NCBI RefSeq assembly: GCF_000742135.1
Contig: NZ_KN046818.1
Location: 4,469,447 to 4,533,446 of the forward strand
DNA length: 64,000 nucleotides
Direction: 5' to 3'
Source of the DNA: Klebsiella pneumoniae
GTDB lineage: Bacteria; Pseudomonadota; Gammaproteobacteria; Enterobacterales; Enterobacteriaceae
Shown: piece after piece, positions 17,461 through 25,993 of the stretch
Position numbering within the stretch: position 1 is the first letter of the stretch
Layout of the letters: every line of letters begins with the position of its first letter
The notes under the pieces: generated by a model
The model's database searches: none
What the model was told of the DNA's origin: nothing
What the model saw: only the letters and a program-made list of their open reading frames with translations
Program-made: the position numbers and the translations under genes

Positions 17461-17706
17461 TTATTTGCCGGCGTTTGTCCAACGCTCGCTGCTATAATGA
17501 GTGGCGTTGCGGATCTTCAAAGTTTGCGTCGGATTATTATTCAGACAATAGCGCGCATCGGCCAGCGGAGTGAGTTTATCCTCTTCCCGCAGGCGGAGGC
17601 GACAGGCTTCAATCTCTGCGATCATCTCCAGCGCACCGCTCTGAAGCACGACGCGGCAGAGGCTGGCCGAAGCCGCGTCCTGTACTTTTTTTACCCACCA
17701 CTCCAT
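17461..17706 (-). CDS. small hypothetical protein
   Basis: An 81-residue frame with an ATG start, high charge in the middle (EIEACRLRLREEDKLTPLAD) and the ending NATHYSSERWTNAGK. I do not recognise the family. It stands alone between amn and the following hydrolase gene, leftward. The codon use looks ordinary. It could be a real small enterobacterial protein, but nothing in it allows a function call. Confidence 0.45.
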   Translation of the reverse strand: MEWWVKKVQDAASASLCRVVLQSGALEMIAEIEACRLRLREEDKLTPLADARYCLNNNPTQTLKIRNATHYSSERWTNAGK

Positions 17707-17978
17707 CTGTTTTTTATCCTCTCATAGCGACATGTGCGTCGATAATTCATGTTTCTTAAAAATCTGACAATAAGATTATCCCCTTGGTTTATGCAGTGTT
17801 TAAAAATACGCAACCGATTGTTGATCTGTGCGCTAGGTTTTTTTATGCCGGGGGGCAATGATCTGCCGGGTTTAATTTGCAGGAAGCGATGACTATGCTG
17901 AAAAGCAGTCCGTGAGAATAGCCTGTCAGGAAGAGGGCTGATAAGTCCGGCTACGCAATAAATATAAGAGAGAGCGTC

Positions 17979-19601
17979 ATGAAGCATCTATTTCGACACT
18001 GGCGAACGTCCGGCGCCGTTATCGGCTCACTGCTGAAAAAAGGGAGCATTGCGGTACTGGCGCTGCTGGTGGTCTTTCTCGCCGGGCGGATCTATGAGTC
18101 CCAGCGCGGCCCGGCCCTGCATCGCTGGCATACCTGGAGTGGCAACGAGATGTCGGCCGAAGAGATCGACCAGGCGACCTTTGCCCAGTATCTGGCGCGG
18201 GAGAAGACGATTTTCGCCGATCTCCAGCGTGAGGTGACAGAGGCTTTGCCGGAGGAAGATAAAACCCCGGTCAACCGCTTTTATCGTCACAGCCGGGTCT
18301 GGCCGGGGCAGTTTAAGCAGGACTGGAACCGTTCTTTTGTGCTGATGCCGCTGGGCAAGCCGCGCGGCGGCGTGGTGCTCCTCCATGGCCTGACCGATTC
18401 GCCCTACAGCGTTCGCTATCTGGCGCAACTCTGGCAGCAGCGGGGTTATGTGGCGGTGGTGCCGCGTTTGCCGGGACATGGCACCGCGCCGGGGGCGTTA
18501 ACGGCGGTTGACTGGGAGACCTGGCTGGCGGCGACGCGTCTGGCGGTACGCGAAGCGACCCGCCTTGCCGGGGCGGACGTGCCGCTGGATCTGGTCGGCT
18601 ACTCTAACGGCGGCGCGCTGGCGCTCAAGTATGCCCTCGATAGCCTGGAGGATAGCCACCTGCGTCAGCCGCAGCAGATTATTCTGCTGTCGCCGATGAT
18701 CGGCGTGACCGCATTTGCCCGTTTCGCCGGCCTCGCCGGGCTACCGTCCGTCTTCCCGGCGTTCGCCCGTGCGGCCTGGCTGAACGTGGCGCCTGAGTTT
18801 AATCCGTTCAAGTACAACTCCTTTCCGGTCAAGGCGGCGAGACAATCGTGGTTATTGAGCCAGGCGCTGCAGCAGCAGATTATCCGCGCGGCCCGGCAGG
18901 GCGAGCTGAAAGCGCTGCCGCCGATCCTCACCTTTCAGTCGGTGATGGATTCCACGGTCAGCACCCGCGCGGTGGTGGAGTCCCTGTATCGCTATCTGCC
19001 GGATAACGGCAGCGAGCTGGTGGTGTTCGATATTAACCAGGCGGCGGATCTCCGGGTCCTGTTTCGCCCTGCGCTCTATGCGGCGGTGAATACGCTGCTG
19101 CCCCCGGCGCCGCGGACCTATACCACCACGGTGGTGACCAACGCGACGGCGCACACGCTGCAGACCGTCGCCCGGACCACGCTGGCCCAGGAACGGGAAG
19201 AGCATCGTTATCCTTTACACCTGGCCTGGCCGGCGGATATGTACTCTTTGTCGCATGTGGCGGTGCCGTTTCCCCTGAGCGACTCGCTGTATGGTCGCGA
19301 GCCGGACGAGAAGAACCGCTACGGCATTAGCCTGGGCACCATTTCACTGCGCGGAGAGACCGGGACGCTGAGCGTGGGGCTGGAGACGTTAATGCGCGTC
19401 ACCTCCAATCCATTCTTTCCATGGATGATGACGCGCGTCGATGAGCGCATCGCCTGCGGCGAACAGGCGGCGGTGGCGGCCTGCCTGAAAGCGCAGGCCA
19501 GAGCAGAGGCGTTAAAACAGGATCAGGTGCAGAACGGTACGCAGCAGGATACCGACGATCGCCGCGGGAGCCACGAAGCGGAACAGGCGGACAAACCGTG
19601 A
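17979..19601 (+). CDS. membrane-anchored alpha/beta hydrolase
   Basis: A 540-residue protein with an N-terminal membrane anchor (SIAVLALLVVFLAGRIY) and an alpha/beta hydrolase domain. VVLLHGLTDSPYSVRYL is the oxyanion region and DLVGYSNGGALAL holds the nucleophile serine near residue 209. The later acid/histidine part is probably HVAVPFPLSDSLYG. It resembles serine aminopeptidase/monoacylglycerol-lipase-like proteins but is longer. The substrate is unknown; an exported lipase or esterase facing the periplasm is likely. The last 90 bases overlap the 3' end of the convergent membrane gene, an unusually long tail-to-tail overlap. Confidence 0.75.
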   Translation: MKHLFRHWRTSGAVIGSLLKKGSIAVLALLVVFLAGRIYESQRGPALHRWHTWSGNEMSAEEIDQATFAQYLAREKTIFADLQREVTEALPEEDKTPVNRFYRHSRVWPGQFKQDWNRSFVLMPLGKPRGGVVLLHGLTDSPYSVRYLAQLWQQRGYVAVVPRLPGHGTAPGALTAVDWETWLAATRLAVREATRLAGADVPLDLVGYSNGGALALKYALDSLEDSHLRQPQQIILLSPMIGVTAFARFAGLAGLPSVFPAFARAAWLNVAPEFNPFKYNSFPVKAARQSWLLSQALQQQIIRAARQGELKALPPILTFQSVMDSTVSTRAVVESLYRYLPDNGSELVVFDINQAADLRVLFRPALYAAVNTLLPPAPRTYTTTVVTNATAHTLQTVARTTLAQEREEHRYPLHLAWPADMYSLSHVAVPFPLSDSLYGREPDEKNRYGISLGTISLRGETGTLSVGLETLMRVTSNPFFPWMMTRVDERIACGEQAAVAACLKAQARAEALKQDQVQNGTQQDTDDRRGSHEAEQADKP

Positions 19602-20444
19602 GCTGATGCCAAGAAAAATGCCGATACCGGGAAGATCAAAGGTCTGGATCAGTAGACCTGCCGAGGCGTTGACCTGGTCCACGGTGACTTTGCCCTGCTG
19701 GATCAGCTCGGAAATGACGCCAAAGTAGGCGGTGCCCCCGGCAACGCACTTCACCAGCGCCGGCAGCACAAAGTTCTGGGGGATGTGCAGCCAGCTGAGA
19801 AGCGGCTTCAGCAGCTGCTGCAGCAGGTCGATAGCCCCGGCGCCCTGCAGCAGCCCGACGATGGTTAACGACAGGATCAGCATTGGCACCGCGCCGAGCG
19901 CCAGGCGGATGGCGTCGGAGCCGGCGCTATTAATCACGGCCAGAATTCCCTGGCTGTTCTGCTCGGCATTCGGCAGCGCTTCCGCGCGGGGGTTCTCGGC
20001 GACCGATAAGCGCCGTCCGGTGACGTGCCAGGCGACGGCGGCCGCGCACAGGCCGCCGACCACCGAGATAACGATCGAGGCCAGCCAGTGCAGACCAAAA
20101 GGGGTAAGAGGATAGAAGACGTTGCCTTGCCCCATGGCGAACACCATGGCCAGCGTGGCGGCCATTTGTCGGTCCGAGACGCCGCGTTTATCCATAATCG
20201 ACAGCGTGGCGAGCGGGGCGGCAAAGCTGACAAAGTTAATCTGGATCAGGGCGAAGGCGCTCATCCCGGTTAAGCCGAAGGGCTTCAGCAGCGGGGCCAC
20301 CCAGCGAACAATCACATCGAGGATACCGCGGACCTCAAGGTATTTCATGATGATCAGCATGATCACCATGATCGGCAACAGCGTATACAGCGCGACGTCA
20401 ACGGACGACTTGCCCGCCGCCATAATGATGCTTATGACATCCAT
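19512..20444 (-). CDS. nucleoside-recognition (Gate) domain membrane protein
   Basis: A 310-residue inner-membrane protein with about eight hydrophobic segments. Two gate-type repeats are visible: a segment around GLTGMSAFALIQINFVSFAA in the N-half and one around NFVLPALVKCVAGGTAYFGV in the C-half, like YjiH/SpoIIM-type nucleoside recognition proteins. The transported compound is not known. It stands as a single gene leftward; its tail overlaps the hydrolase gene by 90 bases. Confidence 0.7.
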   Translation of the reverse strand: MDVISIIMAAGKSSVDVALYTLLPIMVIMLIIMKYLEVRGILDVIVRWVAPLLKPFGLTGMSAFALIQINFVSFAAPLATLSIMDKRGVSDRQMAATLAMVFAMGQGNVFYPLTPFGLHWLASIVISVVGGLCAAAVAWHVTGRRLSVAENPRAEALPNAEQNSQGILAVINSAGSDAIRLALGAVPMLILSLTIVGLLQGAGAIDLLQQLLKPLLSWLHIPQNFVLPALVKCVAGGTAYFGVISELIQQGKVTVDQVNASAGLLIQTFDLPGIGIFLGISSRFVRLFRFVAPAAIVGILLRTVLHLILF

Positions 20445-20564
20445 TTACTTTTTTTACCACTCGCAGAGCTATTCGTTCGCGTCATCATAATCCCGTGGGG
20501 AAGGAAATGATATGCCTTGATCCCTCTCGGGATCCGGCGCCGCACGGGCGCCGGGAGAAGAGGA

Positions 20565-21542
20565 TTACTGACCGATATTGACCAGCGTCCGACCATGAAT
20601 ATTATTGCTGAGGAAATCTGCGGCATACGCTGGCGCCTGCTCCAGCGTGATTTCAGTGGCCGCCTGCTGGTAGTAGCTCTCCGGCAGAAGCTGGGCCAGA
20701 CGCTGCCAGACGGCGTCGCGTTCAGCGGTCGGCACCATCACCGAATCCACCCCCTGCAGACGCACATTGCGCAGAATAAACGGCATCACGGTGGTCGGCA
20801 GATCGAAGCCCCCGGCCAGACCGCAGGCGGCGACGCAGCCGCGATATTGCGTTTGCGCCAGCACTTTGGCCAACACCGGGCCGCCAACGGTATCCACCGC
20901 GCCCGCCCACAGTTGTTTCTCCAGCGGACGGGTCTCCGCGAAGTCGCTGCGCGGCAGGATCGTATCGGCGCCCAGCTGGCGAAGGTAATCGTGTGTCGAT
21001 TCCCGGCCCGATACGGCCGTCACCCGGTAGCCAAGGGCTTTCAGCAACACCACGGCGGTGCTGCCGACCCCGCCGCTGGCGCCGGTGACCAGGATATCCC
21101 CGCTGTCAGGGGTGACGCCCGCACTAACGAGAGCATCAACGCATAGCATCGCGGTAAAGCCGGCGGTGCCGATGATCATTGCCTGGCGCGCGCTGAGCGT
21201 CTCCGGCAGAGCAACCAGCCAGTCGCCTTTAACGCAGGCTTCGGTGGCCAGGCCACCCCAGTGGTTTTCGCCCACGTCCCAGCCGGTGAGGATCACGGCC
21301 TGGCCGGGAACAAAGCGCGGATCGCGGCTTTCTTTCACCTGACCGGCAAAATCAATGCCCGGCACCATCGGAAATTGACGGATAATTTTTCCTTTGCCGG
21401 TGATCGCCAGGGCGTCTTTATAATTGAGACTCGACCAGTCGATGGCGACCCGGACGTCGCCTTCGGCAAGAGCGGGCAGGTCGATATCTTTGACGGTGGC
21501 GACGGTGCGGTTGTCGATCTGGTCCAGAACTAATGCTTTCAT
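20565..21542 (-). CDS. acuI: zinc-independent MDR oxidoreductase, acryloyl-CoA reductase type (AcuI/YhdH)
   Basis: A 325-residue medium-chain dehydrogenase/reductase lacking structural-zinc cysteines. NYKDALAITGKGKIIRQFPM, PGIDFAGQV and the NADPH-binding GASGGVGSTAVVLLKALGY match AcuI/YhdH, which reduces acryloyl-CoA to propionyl-CoA with NADPH and so detoxifies acrylate. The start overlaps the stop of the upstream TetR-family gene by ATGA, so the two are translationally coupled, as in acuR-acuI operons. The symbol is by family resemblance. Confidence 0.75.
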   Translation of the reverse strand: MKALVLDQIDNRTVATVKDIDLPALAEGDVRVAIDWSSLNYKDALAITGKGKIIRQFPMVPGIDFAGQVKESRDPRFVPGQAVILTGWDVGENHWGGLATEACVKGDWLVALPETLSARQAMIIGTAGFTAMLCVDALVSAGVTPDSGDILVTGASGGVGSTAVVLLKALGYRVTAVSGRESTHDYLRQLGADTILPRSDFAETRPLEKQLWAGAVDTVGGPVLAKVLAQTQYRGCVAACGLAGGFDLPTTVMPFILRNVRLQGVDSVMVPTAERDAVWQRLAQLLPESYYQQAATEITLEQAPAYAADFLSNNIHGRTLVNIGQ

Positions 21543-22243
21543 GACAGAGTATTCCTCGTCGGAAGGGGGTTATCGGCGCTAGCGCCGTCCTGTGCAGGTG
21601 TTTTTGTTGTCATACTGTGCGCAAAAAAATCCCAGTACTGGTTAAGCGGTGCGGCAGACTGGACCAGCCTGGCGCGCATCACCGCGCCTTCCCAGCCGAT
21701 CCAGAACACCTGGGCCAGCGCCTGCGGTGAGGCGTCGCTGGCGATGGCCCCGGCTGCCTGCGCTTCGCGCAGGCAGCGCGCCACGCGCGACTCCCATGCC
21801 GCCAGGATAGCCATCAACCGTTGGGGAAACGTCTCGGGTAACAACGGGGCTTCCTGCAGCAGGTTGCCCACCAGGCAGCCGCGGCGAAACTGGAATTTCT
21901 CCATTCCCTGACCGGCATGACGCACAAAGGCCGCCATTCGTTCCAGCGGCGGCACGGCGTCGTCCAGCAGGAATTTATCTAATTTATGCGCAAAGAAGTC
22001 GCCATAGGCGGCAAGCACGGCGAGGCCAAAAGCCTCTTTGCTTTTAAAGCAATGATAAAACGACCCCTTTGGCACGGCGATATTCTTGATCACCGCATCA
22101 ATACCCGCCGCGAGATAGCCCGTTTCGGTCAGCACTTCAAGGCCTGAGCGAATCAGCGCCTGACGCGTATCGTCAAACTGGCGATCGACCTTGGGTGGAC
22201 GGCCGCGGCGGGGCTTCAGGACGGTGGAGGTATTGGGATTCAT
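21539..22243 (-). CDS. acuR: TetR-family repressor, AcuR-like
   Basis: A 234-residue regulator with the N-terminal TetR helix-turn-helix (RQALIRSGLEVLTETGYLAA; VPKGSFYHCFKSKEAFGLAV) and a ligand domain with QFRRGCLVGNLLQEAP, typical of AcuR-type repressors that respond to acrylate. It has a basic N-terminal arm (KPRRGRPPKVDRQF). It is the first gene of a two-gene leftward operon with acuI and probably represses itself and acuI from an operator in the 22244-22834 gap. Confidence 0.75.
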   Translation of the reverse strand: MNPNTSTVLKPRRGRPPKVDRQFDDTRQALIRSGLEVLTETGYLAAGIDAVIKNIAVPKGSFYHCFKSKEAFGLAVLAAYGDFFAHKLDKFLLDDAVPPLERMAAFVRHAGQGMEKFQFRRGCLVGNLLQEAPLLPETFPQRLMAILAAWESRVARCLREAQAAGAIASDASPQALAQVFWIGWEGAVMRARLVQSAAPLNQYWDFFAHSMTTKTPAQDGASADNPLPTRNTLS

Positions 22244-22834
22244 GATTTAGACCGTGTGGTTTAATTGTTTGTCAGGGTACGCCCAATTCAGGGGGAGGGC
22301 AAGCATTGCGCGTAGCGTAAGGCTGGCTGTCCAATCATCCTGAAATGGGGGGGCGTTAAGAATTATTTATCGCAAATACGTGGTTCGCACTGCCGGCGGG
22401 GGCACGAAATATAACTCTGCCGGGTATATTAGACTGGTCATTAATATCCATATTCACAATGCATAATACGAATTAATAATATTGGGAATATATAAACAGC
22501 GGAGGGCTGGAGCGGTTGAGTGGTTTTGTCCATGTGAAGAGGCTAATTTGCGAAGTCCCCGGTCGACAGTCCTGTGAGGACTTCTCCCCGGAATGCCGGC
22601 CGGCGATGATTTGCAGACGATAGCGGATTGACAAACGCGGCTTGATAAAAGACATTGTCACCCCTGATCCGGCACCGGTTGCCACCTCAGTTTAAATATT
22701 ATCGCCGGCAGACAATGACGTCTGTCTTAAATTATCGGTGACTGGGTAAATAATCTGTTACCGAAACAACACCTGCGAAAAAGGATTAACAGCCTGATGT
22801 ACAGAATGAATATTGCCGTCAGAGGAGGGGATGA
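22244..22834. other. 591-base intergenic region
   Basis: Lies between the divergent acuR-like and antiporter genes. It contains an AT-rich stretch at 22430-22500 that may hold promoters. A 70-codon leftward frame at 22473-22685 has no family resemblance and is not called. No tRNA, terminator or clear operator was seen. Confidence 0.5.
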
Positions 22835-24469
22835 ATGTCGCTAATTGCTATCGTGCTGGTCTTTATCATGGCCATCGTGGTGACCGTGTTCCTGTCCCAT
22901 CTTCTGCCCGTTAAAGTGCCGCTACCGCTGATCCAAATCGCCGCGGGCGCCGCGCTGGCCGCCAGTGGCTTTCAGGTCGATTTTGACCCGCATATTTTTT
23001 TACTGCTGTTTATCCCGCCGCTGCTGTTCCTCGATGGCTGGCGCATCCCCAAAGACGCTTTTTTCCGCGATATGAAGCCGATTTTATCGCTGGCGATAGG
23101 CCTGGTGATGGTGACTATTCTCGGTATTGGCCTGTTTATTCACTGGCTGATCCCGGCTATCACCGTGGCGGCAGGGTTCGCTCTCGCGGCTATTCTGTCG
23201 CCTACCGATCCGGTGGCGGTATCGGCAATGACCGCCAGCTCGCCGCTTCCCTCAAGGATGGCGCATATTCTCGAAGGGGAGTCGCTGTTAAATGATGCTT
23301 CAGGGCTCGTCGCCTTTAATTTCGCCATCGCCGCGGTGCTGACCGGCAGCTTCTCCCCGGGAGACGCGGTGGTGAAATTTTTCCTGATGGCCTTCGGGGG
23401 CATCCTCAGTGGCCTCGTGGTGGTGTGGGTCACCGGCAAATGTAATAACTTTCTGGTTCGGCGCACCCGCGAGGAGCCAGCCATCCAGATCCTGATCAGC
23501 CTGCTTATCCCTTTCGCCGCCTACCTGCTGGCCGAGGCGTTCCATGTCTCGGGCATTCTTGCCGCCGTCGCCGCCGGCATTGCGATGCATTATGAGCAGC
23601 TGTCGGGGCCCCGGCTTCCGGCGACGCGCATGAAAAGCAGCGCGGTATGGTCCATGCTGCAGACCACCCTCAACGGGATGATCTTTCTGATGCTGGGCGA
23701 GCAGCTGCCGCGCATGCTCAGGACGCTGCCGGCGGTAGCCAGCCAGGCCGGCGTCTCTTCGCCCTGGTATCTGCTGCTGTACGCCGTGGCCATCACCCTG
23801 GCGCTCGGTCTGATGCGCTTCGCCTGGGTATGGCTGTCGATGAAGCTGACAATTTTTCGCCGTAAACGTCGGGGCAAGGCCATCACCGTCCGTCCACGAT
23901 TCAGTATCCTCGCCGTCATGGCGCTGGCGGGAGTGAAGGGCTCTGTGACCCTCGCCGGTATTCTGACGCTGCCGGTGGTGCTGGCCGATGGTTCGCCGTT
24001 CCCGGGCCGTGAACTACTGATCTTTCTTTCGATGGCGGTGATCCTGATGTCGCTGGTGGTGGCGGCTATCGGTCTGCCGTTTATGACCCGTTATCTTGCC
24101 GATGATCTACCGCATGACACCGGTAAGGACGACATTGGCGCCGTGATGACCGAGGTGGCCATTAACCGTCTTAACGCGCTACTGGACGAGCCGGTGGAGG
24201 ATCCCAGTGAGCAGGCCCTGCGGGCCGATGCCGGCAATATGCTGCTCGAAACCTATCAGCGGCGGCTTCACTATAACGACAATGACGAGGGGCAGGATGT
24301 CGGGCTGGAGCTGGCTAAGCGCGCCAGGCTGGAGAAATATATGCAACGAGAGGTCATTATCGCCCAGCGTCAGGAGCTGTTCCGGCTGCGCCGCGCCCAT
24401 AACATCAGCGATATCACTTTTTATGAGGTGCTGCGGGAGATAGATCTGAAGGAAGAGAGTTTACGCTAA
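22835..24469 (+). CDS. Na+/H+ antiporter, CPA1 family
   Basis: A 544-residue protein with about twelve membrane segments and CPA1 features: LFIPPLLFLDGWRIP, LAAILSPTDPVAVSAM (the ion-binding region), LEGESLLNDASGLVAF (with the conserved ND of the transport site), GVKGSVTLAGILTLP. The C-terminal cytoplasmic tail of about 130 residues is helical and charged (REVIIAQRQELFRLRRAHNI). It resembles E. coli YjcE and Bacillus NhaG-type exchangers. It exchanges external H+ for cytoplasmic Na+ or K+ at the inner membrane. The ATG follows GAGGAGGGG. Confidence 0.88.
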   Translation: MSLIAIVLVFIMAIVVTVFLSHLLPVKVPLPLIQIAAGAALAASGFQVDFDPHIFLLLFIPPLLFLDGWRIPKDAFFRDMKPILSLAIGLVMVTILGIGLFIHWLIPAITVAAGFALAAILSPTDPVAVSAMTASSPLPSRMAHILEGESLLNDASGLVAFNFAIAAVLTGSFSPGDAVVKFFLMAFGGILSGLVVVWVTGKCNNFLVRRTREEPAIQILISLLIPFAAYLLAEAFHVSGILAAVAAGIAMHYEQLSGPRLPATRMKSSAVWSMLQTTLNGMIFLMLGEQLPRMLRTLPAVASQAGVSSPWYLLLYAVAITLALGLMRFAWVWLSMKLTIFRRKRRGKAITVRPRFSILAVMALAGVKGSVTLAGILTLPVVLADGSPFPGRELLIFLSMAVILMSLVVAAIGLPFMTRYLADDLPHDTGKDDIGAVMTEVAINRLNALLDEPVEDPSEQALRADAGNMLLETYQRRLHYNDNDEGQDVGLELAKRARLEKYMQREVIIAQRQELFRLRRAHNISDITFYEVLREIDLKEESLR

Positions 24470-24529
24470 AGCCGCAATCGCCGGAGGGTGGCCATTCGCC
24501 TTCCGGCAGAAGTACCGGCGCTGAAAAGC

Positions 24530-24558
24530 AAAAAGCCTGCTCGAAAGCAGGCTTTTTT
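24530..24558 (-). terminator. terminator of tRNA-Asn (third copy)
   Basis: Hairpin AAAAAGCCTGC-TCGAAA-GCAGGCTTTTTT directly 3' of the leftward tRNA; it is nearly symmetric and could also stop transcripts from the antiporter gene. Confidence 0.88.
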
Positions 24559-24563
24559 AAATT

Positions 24564-24639
24564 TGGCTCCTCTGACTGGACTCGAACCAGTGACATACGG
24601 ATTAACAGTCCGCCGTTCTACCGACTGAACTACAGAGGA
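24564..24639 (-). tRNA. asnV: tRNA-Asn (anticodon GTT)
   Basis: Complete 76-base tRNA with CCA, identical to the copies at 13807 and 15640. It is next to nac, which is the position of asnV in E. coli; the symbol is by synteny only. It is intact with its terminator, so this copy is not the one occupied by the island. Confidence 0.97.
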
Positions 24640-24657
24640 ATCGTGTGAACGGGGCGC

Positions 24658-24686
24658 ATATTAACGATGCCATCCGGCCTTGTCAA
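24658..24686 (-). promoter_or_regulatory. promoter of tRNA-Asn (third copy)
   Basis: On the leftward strand TTGACA (24681-24686) and TAATAT (24658-24663) with a 17-base spacer. The leader GCGCCCCGTTCACACGAT is the same as that of the second copy. Confidence 0.88.
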
Positions 24687-24763
24687 AGCCTGATTCAAAG
24701 AATTGCGTTCGACTGCTGACAATTTCAGCAATCGCCACCCATGCGCTGTTTTTTTCACCATGT

Positions 24764-24780
24764 TGCACCGTTGTAGTGCG
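24764..24780. promoter_or_regulatory. NtrC enhancer site upstream of nac
   Basis: TGCACC-GTTGT-AGTGCG fits the NtrC dyad TGCACC-N5-GGTGCA with two mismatches. Its centre is about 150 bases upstream of the start point predicted from the sigma-54 element, the distance expected for the nac enhancer in Klebsiella. Confidence 0.75.
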
Positions 24781-24897
24781 AATGTACCCCTAATGGGGCA
24801 TACCACAATCTGCTTACCGGGCAAATAAAAACCGAATTGCTATCACTATCCCTTATAACACTGCCTGTGGCGGGCGACAGCCGAGGAAATGCAAAGC

Positions 24898-24913
24898 TGG
24901 CAAGCAAATTGCA
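24898..24913 (+). promoter_or_regulatory. sigma-54 promoter of nac
   Basis: TGGCAA-GCAAA-TTGCA has the -24 GG and -12 GC of RpoN promoters exactly ten bases apart (consensus TGGCAC-N5-TTGCA, one mismatch). Transcription should begin near 24924, giving a 5' leader of about 45 bases before the nac ATG. Confidence 0.85.
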
Positions 24914-24969
24914 AAAGCCAGTGCATCATACTCCCAGCGTTGACGCTGGCGTTCCTTACAGGAGGCAAA

Positions 24970-25887
24970 ATGAACTTAAGACGACTGAAATATTTTGTGA
25001 AAATCGTCGATATCGGCAGTCTGACCCAGGCCGCTGAAGTCTTGCATATCGCCCAACCGGCCCTCAGCCAACAGGTCGCGACCCTGGAAGGTGAAATGGA
25101 CCAGCAGTTGCTGATACGCACCAAGCGAGGGGTCACGCCAACGGAAGCCGGTAAAATTCTCTACACCCATGCGCGCACTATCCTGCGCCAGTGCGAGCAG
25201 GCGCAGCTGGCGGTCAATAATGTCGGCCAGACGCTGCGTGGTCAGGTGTCGATCGGCCTGGCGCCGGGCACCGCGGCCTCCGCCATTACCATGCCGTTGC
25301 TGCAAACGGTGCGCAATGAGTTGCCCGAGGTGATGGTCTATCTGCAGGAGAGCAGCGGCACAGCGCTGAATGACAAGCTGCTGGCGGGCCAGCTGGATAT
25401 GGCGGTGCTCTATGAGCGTTCGCCGGTGGCAGGCATCGTCAGCCAGCCGCTGCTGAAAGAAGACCTTTACCTGGTCGGCACCCGCGACTGCCCGGGGCAG
25501 AGCGTGGATCTCACGGCGGTGGCGGAGATGAACCTGTTCCTGCCCCGCGATTACAGCGCAGTGCGGGCGCGGGTCACCGAGGCATTCACCCTGCGTCGTC
25601 TATCGGCGAAAATTATCGGCGAGATCGAATCCATTACCACCCTGACCGCGGCCATCGCCAGCGGCATGGGGGCGACGGTGTTACCGGAATCCGCTGCCCG
25701 TTCCCTGTGCGGGGCGGCGAACGGCTGGATGGCGCGGATCAGCACGCCTTCAATGAGCCTGTCGCTGTCGCTGAACATGTCGGCTCGCGGCAGTCTGTCG
25801 CCGCAGGCGCAGGCGGTGAAAGAGATCCTGCTGTCTCTGGTGAGCCGCCCATCGCTGGAAAACCGTGAACTGCAGCTGGTCAGTTAG
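24970..25887 (+). CDS. nac: nitrogen assimilation control protein, LysR family
   Basis: A 305-residue LysR regulator: helix-turn-helix MNLRRLKYFVKIVDIGSLTQ, then AQPALSQQVATLEGEMDQQL. Unlike most LysR proteins, Nac needs no small effector. Under nitrogen limitation it activates sigma-70 genes for poor nitrogen sources (hut, put, ure, dad) and represses gdhA and itself. The start ATG follows GGAGG; length equals the Klebsiella protein. Expression is expected to depend on NtrC-phosphate and RpoN (see the sites at 24764 and 24898). It is followed 106 bases later by cbl. Confidence 0.95.
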   Translation: MNLRRLKYFVKIVDIGSLTQAAEVLHIAQPALSQQVATLEGEMDQQLLIRTKRGVTPTEAGKILYTHARTILRQCEQAQLAVNNVGQTLRGQVSIGLAPGTAASAITMPLLQTVRNELPEVMVYLQESSGTALNDKLLAGQLDMAVLYERSPVAGIVSQPLLKEDLYLVGTRDCPGQSVDLTAVAEMNLFLPRDYSAVRARVTEAFTLRRLSAKIIGEIESITTLTAAIASGMGATVLPESAARSLCGAANGWMARISTPSMSLSLSLNMSARGSLSPQAQAVKEILLSLVSRPSLENRELQLVS

Positions 25888-25993
25888 GGTATATTCTCTT
25901 AAGGAATAAGTTGCTGGTTTTTATTATTTGTTACCTGGGACAACAGACTTTAACAATAGCAGATACGTTAAGTCCATTGGCCCGGAGGAAAGG

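Noticed and set aside
22473..22685. 70-codon leftward frame in the acuR-antiporter gap
   Set aside because: No ribosome site, odd composition and no family resemblance; the region looks like promoter DNA.
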